64,000 nucleotides of DNA from CAZJRQ01 sp964548535 (lineage in GTDB: Bacteria; Bacillota; Clostridia; Oscillospirales; Ruminococcaceae): assembly GCA_964548535.1 (NCBI GenBank), contig CAZJRQ010000001.1, positions 62,001 through 126,000 on the forward strand. The letters are read 5' to 3'. Numbering within the stretch: the first letter of the stretch is position 1; every line of letters begins with the position of its first letter. Shown here piece by piece: positions 8,320 through 16,557 of the stretch. The notes under the pieces were generated by a model. That model did not search any database and was not told the DNA's origin. It saw nothing but the letters and a program-made list of their open reading frames with translations. The translations under genes and the position numbers were made by a program.

Positions 8320-10949
8320 ATTTTAGTTATCCAAACTCTAATTTTAAGACGCTAGATAATATTAATCTTACGATTAATTCAGGTGATTTTGTTACAGTTT
8401 GCGGTGTGTCTGGCTGTGGAAAAACTACTTTGTTAAGACAGCTTAAAACAGCTATTTCACCGCATGGTACAAAAAGCGGGAACATTTTTTTTATGGAAAA
8501 GCCACTTGCTGAGTCTAGCGAAAGAGAACAAAGTGAGAAAATAGGTTTTGTAGGTCAGTCCCCAGACAATCAAATTGTGACGGATAAAGTTTGGCATGAA
8601 CTAGCTTTCGGATTAGAAAGTCTTGGATGTGATAAAGAAACAATCCGTAGACGAACAGCAGAAATGGCAAGTTTTTTTGGAATTGAAGCTTGGTTTGAAA
8701 AGAGTGTATCCGAGCTTTCAGGAGGGCAAAAACAGCTTTTGAATTTAGCGTCAGTAATGGTAATGCAGCCGTCAGTTTTAATTTTGGATGAGCCAACAAG
8801 CCAACTAGATCCAATAGCTGCAACGGAGTTTTTAGGTGTCATACAGAGAATAAACCACGAGCTAGGCACTACTATTATTATCACAGAGCATAGACTTGAT
8901 GAAATTTTTACAATGTGCAACCGAGTGCTAGTTATGAGCAACGGAAAAATAATTTCAGATAATACGGCTAAAAAAACTGGTGACTTTCTAAAATCACAAA
9001 AAAGCGGCATGTTTCTAGCAATGCCTGTACCAATGCGGATTTGGTCAGCTGTTTCTAGTGAAAAGTCAGAATGTCCGCTCACTATAAGTGAAGGCAGGAA
9101 ATGGCTTGAGAATTATGCACTTGTAAACGGTGTTAAAGATACAACTTTTACTGTAAATAAAAGGTTTGAGGGCAAACCGATAATTAATGCAGGAAATCTT
9201 TGGTTTAGATATGAAAAAAATTCAGCTGATATTTTAAAAGGAGTTTGTCTTGAAATATATAGCGGTGAATTTTTAGCAATCATGGGTGGAAACGGAGCAG
9301 GCAAGAGCACACTTTTATCAGTTTTGAGCGGTATAAAAACTCCTTATCGCGGACAAGTAAAAATAAATGGTATAGATATTCAAAAAACGGATAATCTGTA
9401 TAACGGATTACTAGGTGTATTACCGCAAAATCCTCAGACACTGTTCACCAAAACTACTGTAATTGATGAGATGTATGATATGATTTCAAATGATATATCT
9501 GATGAAGAAAGAGATAAAAGTGTATTAGAAATTTTGCATTTATGTAAACTTAATGGTCTTGAAAACAATCATCCATATGATTTGTCAGGAGGAGAACAGC
9601 AACGTACAGCACTAGCAAAAATCTTACTGAAAAAGCCTAAAATACTCTTGCTTGATGAACCAACAAAAGGTCTTGATGCAGAGTTTAAGCAGATTTTTGC
9701 TGGCATCATAAAGAATTTGTGTGATATCGGAATTTGCGTGATTATGGTTAGTCACGATATTGAATTTTGTGCAGAACATAGCGACCGTTGTGCAATGTTT
9801 TTTAATGGACAAATAACAGCAGAAAATTCGCCAGCAGAATTTTTTGGCGGAAATAGTTTTTATACAACATCGGCAAACAGAATGTCAAGAACAGTTATTA
9901 ATAACGCAATAACGTCAAACGATGTAATATCGGCTTGCGGCGGTGAAGCTTTTGAATTAGAAAAAGATAATGATAATATAAATCTTGATTTTTTAAAAAA
10001 CGACACTCAACATATAAAAGAGAGTTCGAAGAAAATGTCAATTTGGAGAAAAATACTAGCAGTTATATCATTTATAATATCTGTAGTAATTTCAGTTGAC
10101 GCATTAGGTATAGTAAAAATATTTAATAAAGATACAGCACCAACTGAGCAGAAATATTTATTGCTGGGTTTATCAGCAATAGTTTTTATGTTCTCAATAA
10201 GAAACAAGCCGGATAAAGAAGATATCAGCCTGTATAACAAGTCAAATAGAAAGCTGAAAAAGCGGACGAAAGTGGCGGCTGCGATGATATTTTTAGCAAT
10301 TCCGTTTACGATTTATATAGGTGTATTTTATCTTGGCGATAAGAAATATCTATTTATATCATTACTAGTGATGTTTGAATGTATGCTGCCTTTTTTTATG
10401 ATTTTTGAGGATCGAAAACCGCAAGCCAAAGAGCTGGTAATAATATCAGTTTTATGCGCCTTAGCAATCGCTGGCAGAGCAGCACTGTATATGTTTCCGA
10501 ACTTTAAACCAGTTATGGCAGTTGTAATTATATCAGGTATAGCCTTAGGTGCAGAAACAGGGTTTCTAGTTGGTGCAATAACAATGCTTGTATCAAACAT
10601 GATGTTTCAACAAGGTCCATGGACGCCATGGCAAATGTTCGCTATGGGAATAATAGGATTTTTGTCAGGGATTATTTTTAGAAAAGGACTTTTGAGTAAA
10701 GACAAAATAACAATTTCTGTTTTTGGTTTTTTATCAGCACTTTTAATATACGGTGGAATCATGAATCCAAGCGCCTTAATCATGAGCCATACACAACTAA
10801 ACAAATCAACACTATTAGCGAGTTATGTTACCGGTTTTCCGGTCGACATTGTTCATGCTATAGCTACAATGCTTTTTTTATATGTTGGCGCACAACCGAT
10901 GCTTAGAAAACTAGAAAGAGTTAAAATTAAATATGGACTAGTTGAATAA
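8292..10949 (+). CDS. fused ECF transporter: EcfA-EcfA' ATPases plus substrate-binding S component
   Basis: 885 aa. ATPase 1: Walker A GVSGCGKTT (38-46), LSGGQ (about 143), Walker B LILDEPTSQLDP (about 162), switch EHRLDE. ATPase 2: Walker A GGNGAGKST (about 332), LSGGEQQR (about 431), LLLDEPTKGLD (about 452), VSHD. After an acidic linker come hydrophobic helices from about 583 to 875. The last six or so, from KELVIISVLCALAIAGRAAL, form an S component with the signature QQGPWTPWQM and the conserved end PMLRKLERVKIKYGL; two to four extra helices precede it. The frame is open throughout, so the fusion is real. S-component specificity is inferred to be cobalamin or another corrinoid (CbrT-like) from the riboswitch and binding-protein genes. 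ATG preceded by GGGAGG. Tandem ATPase fusions are known; adding the S subunit is unusual. Confidence 0.9.
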   Translation: MEIYKIKNLNFSYPNSNFKTLDNINLTINSGDFVTVCGVSGCGKTTLLRQLKTAISPHGTKSGNIFFMEKPLAESSEREQSEKIGFVGQSPDNQIVTDKVWHELAFGLESLGCDKETIRRRTAEMASFFGIEAWFEKSVSELSGGQKQLLNLASVMVMQPSVLILDEPTSQLDPIAATEFLGVIQRINHELGTTIIITEHRLDEIFTMCNRVLVMSNGKIISDNTAKKTGDFLKSQKSGMFLAMPVPMRIWSAVSSEKSECPLTISEGRKWLENYALVNGVKDTTFTVNKRFEGKPIINAGNLWFRYEKNSADILKGVCLEIYSGEFLAIMGGNGAGKSTLLSVLSGIKTPYRGQVKINGIDIQKTDNLYNGLLGVLPQNPQTLFTKTTVIDEMYDMISNDISDEERDKSVLEILHLCKLNGLENNHPYDLSGGEQQRTALAKILLKKPKILLLDEPTKGLDAEFKQIFAGIIKNLCDIGICVIMVSHDIEFCAEHSDRCAMFFNGQITAENSPAEFFGGNSFYTTSANRMSRTVINNAITSNDVISACGGEAFELEKDNDNINLDFLKNDTQHIKESSKKMSIWRKILAVISFIISVVISVDALGIVKIFNKDTAPTEQKYLLLGLSAIVFMFSIRNKPDKEDISLYNKSNRKLKKRTKVAAAMIFLAIPFTIYIGVFYLGDKKYLFISLLVMFECMLPFFMIFEDRKPQAKELVIISVLCALAIAGRAALYMFPNFKPVMAVVIISGIALGAETGFLVGAITMLVSNMMFQQGPWTPWQMFAMGIIGFLSGIIFRKGLLSKDKITISVFGFLSALLIYGGIMNPSALIMSHTQLNKSTLLASYVTGFPVDIVHAIATMLFLYVGAQPMLRKLERVKIKYGLVE

Positions 10950-10995
10950 AAAAATCGCTATAGATGTTTTAAATAACATTCTATAGCGATTTTTA
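10950..10995. terminator. bidirectional terminator closing the B12 operon
   Basis: AAAAATCGCTATAGA (from 10950) pairs with TCTATAGCGATTTTT (ending 10994) around a short loop that also pairs AATG/CATT-like ends. A and T runs on both sides serve the fused ECF gene and the convergent HD gene. Confidence 0.88.
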
Positions 10996-11038
10996 GATAT
11001 TAATAATATTTTTAATACTTGCCTAATATTATATAATA

Positions 11039-11638
11039 TTAGACTTTTCCGCCCTCAAGTAAGAAAGTTGCTTCCATGTCAGCGATATGGACAGCAAGAG
11101 CAAGAGGAAACATCTCAAGCGCCCTGCCAATTGTATTTTTATTTTCATCACCCGAAAAGCCCATGTGCCAGCGAATTGCAAAAGCTTCTTCGCGAGAAAG
11201 GCGCATAAATCCAGAAGCTATGTAAGCAGATTTTTCACCATGACCGTAAGGCAGCATATCGTTATATTCATAATAAGGCACTTTTTCCCAAACGCCCTGT
11301 TCGTTTTTAGCATTTCTTAAACTAGTTTTATATAAATTCACTTTACATATATCATGTAAAAGCGCAACAATTGCAATACTTTCATCAGAAAAATCAAGTC
11401 CGTAAGTTTCTCTAGCACGTTCACGTTCGATATAATCTTTTAAGCATTCGTAAACATTAATAGAATGTTCACATAGTCCGCCTTCATAAGCACCATGATA
11501 TCTAGTTGAGGCAGGTGCAGTGAAAAAATCACTGCTATCTGATAACAAATAATCAAGCAGTTTTTCAGAGCCAGGACGCGTTATATTTTCTTTGTAAATA
11601 TTAATAAACTTATCAGCGCAATCATTTAATTTTGACAT
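11039..11638 (-). CDS. HD-domain phosphohydrolase
   Basis: 199 aa. The HD signature is clear: H in GGLCEHSINVY, then LLHDICKVNLY, a later HMG (RWHMGFSG) and IADMEATF. Such proteins are metal-dependent phosphohydrolases or nucleases related to the YhaM exonuclease HD domain, but no substrate can be assigned. Start at ATG 11636-11638, 8 nt after AAGGAG; the GTG at 11647 would sit on the ribosome site itself. Monocistronic, convergent with the B12 operon and divergent from glmS. Confidence 0.82.
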   Translation of the reverse strand: MSKLNDCADKFINIYKENITRPGSEKLLDYLLSDSSDFFTAPASTRYHGAYEGGLCEHSINVYECLKDYIERERARETYGLDFSDESIAIVALLHDICKVNLYKTSLRNAKNEQGVWEKVPYYEYNDMLPYGHGEKSAYIASGFMRLSREEAFAIRWHMGFSGDENKNTIGRALEMFPLALAVHIADMEATFLLEGGKV

Positions 11639-11874
11639 ATTTGACACTCCTTTTATAATTAATAATTTAGTTTTATGTTGTTAAGTTATTATATCATATT
11701 TATACAAAAAAGAAAAGGGGAGAACAAAACTTTTTATTATGCTTGATTTTATATTAAAAATATGATATTATTATATAGTATTATTTAAAAAAAGATTACT
11801 AGTTAAATTGTATATATAATCAAAAACATTTGTTTATGCAGACAGCATTTTTGTTGCTGAGAGGAGATTTTTTT

Positions 11875-13698
11875 ATGTGCGGAATAGTAGGATATGTTGG
11901 AAAACAGGACTGTACTAAAGTTTTGCTTGAATCACTTGAAAAGCTAGAATATAGAGGATATGATTCAGCAGGAATTGCAATATTTGAAGATGGAAATATT
12001 AGAACATGTAAAACAAAAGGCAGAATTGTTGATTTGAAAAAGAAGATTTCTGATGAACAATCAATAAGTTCTGGCAGTTGCGGAATTGGTCATACAAGAT
12101 GGGCAACACATGGCGAGCCATCAGATATTAATTCGCATCCACATGGTGATGCGAAAATCACGATTGTTCATAATGGAATTATTGAGAATTATCAAAAGCT
12201 AAAAAAGTTCTTGACTAAAAAAGGCTATGTTTTTGAGAGTCAGACCGATACAGAAACTGTTGCTAAGCTTTTAGATTATTATTATAATGGTGACCCAATT
12301 GAAACTATTCATAAGGTTCTTGATGAAATTGAGGGATCATATGCGCTAGGAATTATGTTTAAGGATTTTCCTAATACAGTTTATGCTCTAAGAAAAGATT
12401 CACCGCTTATTGTAGGTGTTGGTGATGATGAAGCATTTATCGCATCTGATGTTCCTGCTATTTTATCTTTCACAAGAAATTATTATTTGCTTGAGAGGGA
12501 TGAAATTGTAGTTCTTAACCACGGCAAAGCAAAGATTTTTGATAAATATGGAGCTCCAATTGAAAAAGAGCTTATGGTAGCTGATTGGGATATGAAGGCT
12601 GCTGAAAAGGGTGGATATGAGCATTTTATGCTTAAGGAAATTAATGAACAGCCAACTGCAATCAAGCAAACAATTTCACCAAGAATTAAAGATGGAATTC
12701 CAAACCTTGAAGAATGCGGATTAACTCCAGAGAAACTAAATAGCTATAAAAATATTTATGTTGTTGCTTGCGGAACTGCAATGCATGCTGGTCTTTTGGG
12801 AAAATATGTTATAGAAAAGCTTGCTCGAGTTCCAGTAATTGTAGATGTTGCATCTGAATTTAGATATAGAGATCCACTTATTACTGAAAACGACTTAGTT
12901 ATTGTAGTTTCACAGTCAGGTGAAACAGCTGATACACTCGAAGCTTTAAAGCTTTCAAAACGTATGGGAGCAGATACTCTTGCAATTGTGAATGTAGTAG
13001 GCTCATCAATTGCACGTGAGGCTGATATGATTATCTATACTCATGCTGGTCCTGAGATTTCTGTAGCGTCTACAAAAGCATATAGCGTTCAGATTTCAGT
13101 ATTTTATTTGTTTGCCTTTTTGCTTGCATATTCAAAGGGCGCAATTTCTCTAGAAGAATGCCAAAGACTTACATCGGTGCTTGAAAATGTACCAAATATG
13201 ATTGAGGTAATTTTAAAAGAGGAGAAATCGTGTCAGTTTGTAGCGTCACAACTTATCAGTTCTGATAATCTTTTATATATTGGCAGAGGGCTTGACTATG
13301 CGCTTTCTATGGAAGGTTCTTTGAAACTTAAAGAAATTTCATATATTCATTCTGAATCGTATGCAGCTGGTGAGCTAAAGCACGGTACAATTTCGCTAGT
13401 AACTGATGGTATGCCAATTATCGCAGTTGCAACTCAGCGTAATTTGTTCGATAAAACTGTAAGTAATGCTAAGGAAGTCAAAGCTAGAGGCGGCAAAGTG
13501 ATTTTCGTTACGCATAACTATATTTCAGTAGATAATGATGTTGCAGATTATAAAATTGGGTTGCCAACTATTGACGATATTTTAATGCCAATGCTAACTG
13601 TAGTTCCATTACAGCTAGTTGCGTATTACACATCAGTACTTAAGGGAAATGACGTTGATAAGCCAAGAAATCTAGCAAAATCTGTTACAGTTGAATAA
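11875..13698 (+). CDS. glmS: glutamine-fructose-6-phosphate aminotransferase
   Basis: 607 aa, full length. Makes glucosamine-6-phosphate from fructose-6-phosphate and glutamine, the first step to UDP-GlcNAc for peptidoglycan. Begins MCGIVGYVG, so Cys2 is the N-terminal nucleophile; glutaminase domain residues about 1-230 (HTRWATHGEPSDINSHPH, HNGIIENY), then two SIS domains (VACGTAMHAG, SQSGETADTLEALKL, SVASTKAYSVQ) and the end KPRNLAKSVTVE. ATG 11875 lies 8 nt after GAGGAG; an upstream ATG at 11830 is in frame but would bury Cys2. I see no glmS ribozyme core in the roughly 235-nt upstream region. Confidence 0.97.
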   Translation: MCGIVGYVGKQDCTKVLLESLEKLEYRGYDSAGIAIFEDGNIRTCKTKGRIVDLKKKISDEQSISSGSCGIGHTRWATHGEPSDINSHPHGDAKITIVHNGIIENYQKLKKFLTKKGYVFESQTDTETVAKLLDYYYNGDPIETIHKVLDEIEGSYALGIMFKDFPNTVYALRKDSPLIVGVGDDEAFIASDVPAILSFTRNYYLLERDEIVVLNHGKAKIFDKYGAPIEKELMVADWDMKAAEKGGYEHFMLKEINEQPTAIKQTISPRIKDGIPNLEECGLTPEKLNSYKNIYVVACGTAMHAGLLGKYVIEKLARVPVIVDVASEFRYRDPLITENDLVIVVSQSGETADTLEALKLSKRMGADTLAIVNVVGSSIAREADMIIYTHAGPEISVASTKAYSVQISVFYLFAFLLAYSKGAISLEECQRLTSVLENVPNMIEVILKEEKSCQFVASQLISSDNLLYIGRGLDYALSMEGSLKLKEISYIHSESYAAGELKHGTISLVTDGMPIIAVATQRNLFDKTVSNAKEVKARGGKVIFVTHNYISVDNDVADYKIGLPTIDDILMPMLTVVPLQLVAYYTSVLKGNDVDKPRNLAKSVTVE

Positions 13699-13713
13699 TA
13701 AATATAATTTTAG

Positions 13714-13740
13714 GGGAATGTTTGTGCATTCCCTTAATTT
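13714..13740 (+). terminator. weak intrinsic terminator after glmS
   Basis: GGGAATG (13714-13720) pairs with CATTCCC (13727-13733), followed by TTAATTTT. A modest stem; some readthrough into the HAD gene is likely. Confidence 0.6.
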
Positions 13741-13780
13741 TGATTATAAAACGAATTTTTATTTATTAAGAGAGGTAATT

Positions 13781-14440
13781 ATGGGCAAGTATTCTGCATA
13801 TGTATTTGATTTTGATTTGACTTTGGCAGATTCTTCAAAGGGAATATTAATATGTTTCAAGCACGTTTTGAAGAAATTTGGATATGCTATTCCTGATGAT
13901 ACTGTGATTTATAATACAATAGGTCTAACTCTATATGAAGCATTTGACGTTCTTACTTGTGTAGAAAGCAATCCTAAATGTGAGGAAATGCGTATAGAAT
14001 ATGTAAAAAAAGCCGATGATGAAATGGTAAAGAATACTTTTTTTTATGATGATTCAATAGCAATTCTTCAAGCTTTACAGCATGCAGGAGTAAAAGTTGG
14101 AATTGTATCAACTAAATTTCGCTATCGAATAGTTGATAGCTTTGATAAACAAGCTGGCTCTTTCCCGGTTGATGAAATCGTCGGCGGTGAAGACGTGCAT
14201 AATGCAAAGCCCGATCCTGAAGGACTAAATTTGATGATCCAAAAGTTAAACGAACCAAAAGAAAATATTCTGTATATCGGTGATAGTTATATTGACGCGC
14301 AGACTGCAAATAACGCTGGAGTTGATTTTGCAGGAGTCACAACGGGCTCGACTTCATTCGAAGAATTTCAAAAATATCCTAATAAGTGTGTAGGACACAA
14401 CCTTACTGATATTTTCTTGTTAATTAATAATACACAGTAA
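13781..14440 (+). CDS. HAD-superfamily hydrolase, phosphoglycolate phosphatase-like
   Basis: 219 aa. HAD motifs: I, VFDFDLTLAD (nucleophile and acid Asp); II, IVSTKFR; III/IV, NAKPDPEGL and LYIGDSYIDAQTA. A helical cap lies between motifs I and II (about 20-85), as in Gph/PpaX enzymes, which dephosphorylate phosphoglycolate or pyrophosphate; the exact substrate is open. ATG 13781 follows AGAGAGG. The reading frame extends upstream to 13691 but that stretch contains the glmS terminator and is not coding. Confidence 0.85.
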   Translation: MGKYSAYVFDFDLTLADSSKGILICFKHVLKKFGYAIPDDTVIYNTIGLTLYEAFDVLTCVESNPKCEEMRIEYVKKADDEMVKNTFFYDDSIAILQALQHAGVKVGIVSTKFRYRIVDSFDKQAGSFPVDEIVGGEDVHNAKPDPEGLNLMIQKLNEPKENILYIGDSYIDAQTANNAGVDFAGVTTGSTSFEEFQKYPNKCVGHNLTDIFLLINNTQ

Positions 14441-14469
14441 ATAAAGTATTAATTTTATATTAAAATTGC

Positions 14470-14498
14470 TTGCTATTTGTTTGTCAAAATGGTATAAT
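14470..14498 (+). promoter_or_regulatory. candidate promoter for the yicC-priA run
   Basis: TTGCTA (14470-14475), 17-bp spacer, TATAAT (14493-14498), about 57 nt before the YicC start. The -35 matches consensus at 4 of 6 positions. Confidence 0.6.
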
Positions 14499-14554
14499 AT
14501 AATTTGAATAGTTATATTATTTTGATAAAAAATGTGTAAGGAAGGACTTTTTCT

Positions 14555-15433
14555 ATGATAAAAAGCATGACAGGTTTTGGTAGGGAACGCCAAATAATCG
14601 ACGGTCGCGAAATACTTGTTGAAATTCGTTCAGTCAATCACAGATATTATGAGTTTAATGCTAGAACACCTAGAGCTTATGGATATCTTGACGAAAAGTT
14701 AAAAAGCTTAATGCACAATTCTATTTCTCGTGGTAAGGTTGAAGTTTCAGTTTCAATCTACAATCAAGAGGGCGTTAATGCTAATATTGAGATTAATAAA
14801 GAAGTTGCAAAGGGTTATCTGAATGCTTTGAGGAATTCAGCTGATGAGTTATCACTTGATGATGATTTGTGTCTTTCAAATATTATGCGACTTCCTGATA
14901 TTTTTACTGTTGTAAAGGTAACTGATGATGAGGAAGAAATTTGGAAACTAGTAAGTGGAATTGCATCAGTTGCTATCGATAGATTTATTGACATGCGCAA
15001 CACTGAGGGTGTTAAGATGTATGAGGATATTAGCTCACGTCTTGACTTTATTGAAGAAACTGTTGGTAAAATTGAAACGCAGTCCCCAATGGTTACGGAG
15101 GCTTATAGAGAAAAGTTGTTTGCAAAGATTTCTGAAGTTGTTGCTGATAGAAATATTGATGAGCAGAGAATTTTAACAGAAGCAGCTATATTCTCTGAGA
15201 AAACAGCTGTAGATGAAGAAACTGTAAGACTCAGAAGTCATATTTCACAATTTAGAGAGCTAATTAATAGCAGTGAGCCAGTTGGAAGAAAGCTTGATTT
15301 TCTTGTTCAGGAGGTTAATCGTGAGGTTAATACAATAGGATCAAAGGCACAGGATTTGAGCATTACAAAAATGGTAGTTGACTTAAAGTCTGAAATAGAG
15401 AAGATTAGAGAACAAATTCAAAATATTGAATAA
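14555..15433 (+). CDS. YicC/YloC family endoribonuclease
   Basis: 292 aa, typical length. Begins with the family signature MIKSMTGFGRE, continues EIRSVNHRYYEFNARTPR, and ends with the conserved GRKLDFLVQEVNREVNTIGSKAQD and a coiled helix. YicC proteins have been reported to cleave or promote decay of small RNAs; the role in Clostridia is not established. First gene of a tight cluster leading to remA, gmk and rpoZ, which is the standard Firmicute order; remA follows 15 nt after the stop. Confidence 0.93.
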   Translation: MIKSMTGFGRERQIIDGREILVEIRSVNHRYYEFNARTPRAYGYLDEKLKSLMHNSISRGKVEVSVSIYNQEGVNANIEINKEVAKGYLNALRNSADELSLDDDLCLSNIMRLPDIFTVVKVTDDEEEIWKLVSGIASVAIDRFIDMRNTEGVKMYEDISSRLDFIEETVGKIETQSPMVTEAYREKLFAKISEVVADRNIDEQRILTEAAIFSEKTAVDEETVRLRSHISQFRELINSSEPVGRKLDFLVQEVNREVNTIGSKAQDLSITKMVVDLKSEIEKIREQIQNIE

Positions 15434-15448
15434 TAGGAGCGAATTTGT

Positions 15449-15706
15449 ATGCAGTTAATAAATATCGGTTTTGGAAACATGGTTTCGTCTTCAAGATTAG
15501 TTGCAATTGTATCGCCTGAATCTGCGCCAATTAAACGTACTATTCAGGAGGCAAGAGATAAGGGACTTCTTATTGATGCTACATACGGAAGAAAAACAAG
15601 ATCAGTAATAATTATGGATAGCGATCATGTAGTACTTTCTGCAATTGTACCTGAAACAATTGGCGGACGTTACTCTCCAAATAACGAGGAGGATATTGAT
15701 GAATAA
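15449..15706 (+). CDS. remA: extracellular matrix regulator RemA (DUF370)
   Basis: 85 aa. [21 protein letters not shown], the central [21 protein letters not shown] and the [14 protein letters not shown] segment are diagnostic of RemA, a ring-forming DNA-binding activator of biofilm matrix genes in Bacillus subtilis. The yicC-remA-gmk-rpoZ order supports the call. Its regulon here is unknown, since no matrix operon lies in the window. Its last codons overlap the start of gmk by 8 nt. Confidence 0.95.
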   Translation: MQLINIGFGNMVSSSRLVAIVSPESAPIKRTIQEARDKGLLIDATYGRKTRSVIIMDSDHVVLSAIVPETIGGRYSPNNEEDIDE

Positions 15707-16334
15707 GGGAAAGCTTTTTGTTGTATCTGCACCGTCTGGGTGTGGTAAGGGTACGATTTTGGCTGAAGTGTTTAAAAATCAAGATGTGTTTTATTCAATC
15801 TCTTGCACAACACGTAAACCGCGTGAGGGTGAGGTTGATGGTAAACATTACTATTTTGTTGATAATGAGAAATTCGACAAAATGATTGATGAAAATGGTT
15901 TTTTGGAGTATGCTAAGTTTGTTTCAAATAGCTATGGTACGCCAGCAAAACCAGTGCTTGATGTGTTAGATTCAGGCAGAGATGTTATTTTAGAAATTGA
16001 AACTAAAGGTGCATTCCAAATAAAAAAAGTAATGCCTGAGGCAGTTTTGATTTTTGTTGTTCCACCGTCCATTAACGAGATTGTTAGACGTCTTAATAAA
16101 CGTGGTACAGAAGAACAGAGCGTGATTGAAAAGCGTGCAGCAGAGGCGGCAGGAGAAATTTCAAAGGCAGTTGATTATGATTATGTTATCATGAATGATG
16201 CACTTGAGCACGCCATTAATGACTTTAATACAGTAATTGAGTCAGTTAGACTTAATAATAAAGATGCAGAAAAATTTAAAACTTACAATGATAATACAAA
16301 GAAAATGATAGAAGAGGTGCTTAACAATGCTTAG
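15699..16334 (+). CDS. gmk: guanylate kinase
   Basis: 211 aa. Phosphorylates GMP to GDP. P-loop [10 protein letters not shown] near the N-terminus, then [20 protein letters not shown], the GMP-binding region, and RRLNKRGTE in the lid. ATG 15699 has GAGGAGG (15686-15692) upstream and overlaps remA by 8 nt; the open frame reaches further upstream but only through remA. It overlaps rpoZ by 8 nt, so remA, gmk and rpoZ are probably translationally coupled. Confidence 0.96.
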   Translation: MNKGKLFVVSAPSGCGKGTILAEVFKNQDVFYSISCTTRKPREGEVDGKHYYFVDNEKFDKMIDENGFLEYAKFVSNSYGTPAKPVLDVLDSGRDVILEIETKGAFQIKKVMPEAVLIFVVPPSINEIVRRLNKRGTEEQSVIEKRAAEAAGEISKAVDYDYVIMNDALEHAINDFNTVIESVRLNNKDAEKFKTYNDNTKKMIEEVLNNA

Positions 16335-16533
16335 ACCAGCAGTTGTACAAATTTTAAAAAATAATGAGAGTTATTATTCACTAGTTCTTGCAGTTTCAAA
16401 AAGAGCAAGACAGATTACTGAAGATGCTTTTGAGAATAAAATTATATTAGATGAAAAGCCAGTAAAAACAGCAGTAGAAGAGTTTGCTGACGGTGAGTAT
16501 AGATTGATTGAGGATGCAAGTTTAAGAAGTTAA
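16327..16533 (+). CDS. rpoZ: RNA polymerase omega subunit
   Basis: 68 aa. [25 protein letters not shown] followed (in shorter form) by KRARQITEDAF and KPVKTAVEEFADGEYRL matches the omega subunit, which binds the beta-prime C-terminus and helps assemble RNA polymerase. Its position directly after gmk, overlapping it by 8 nt, is the standard arrangement. Confidence 0.93.
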   Translation: MLRPAVVQILKNNESYYSLVLAVSKRARQITEDAFENKIILDEKPVKTAVEEFADGEYRLIEDASLRS

Positions 16534-16557
16534 TAAGAAAATTTGGAGGGATATAAA

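Noticed and set aside
8570..9082. 170-codon antisense open frame within the fused ECF gene
   Set aside because: It lies opposite a gene with continuous ABC motifs, has no ribosome site, and its translation resembles no protein.
11830..11874. Upstream ATG for glmS
   Set aside because: It would bury the N-terminal Cys nucleophile that must be exposed for glutaminase activity.
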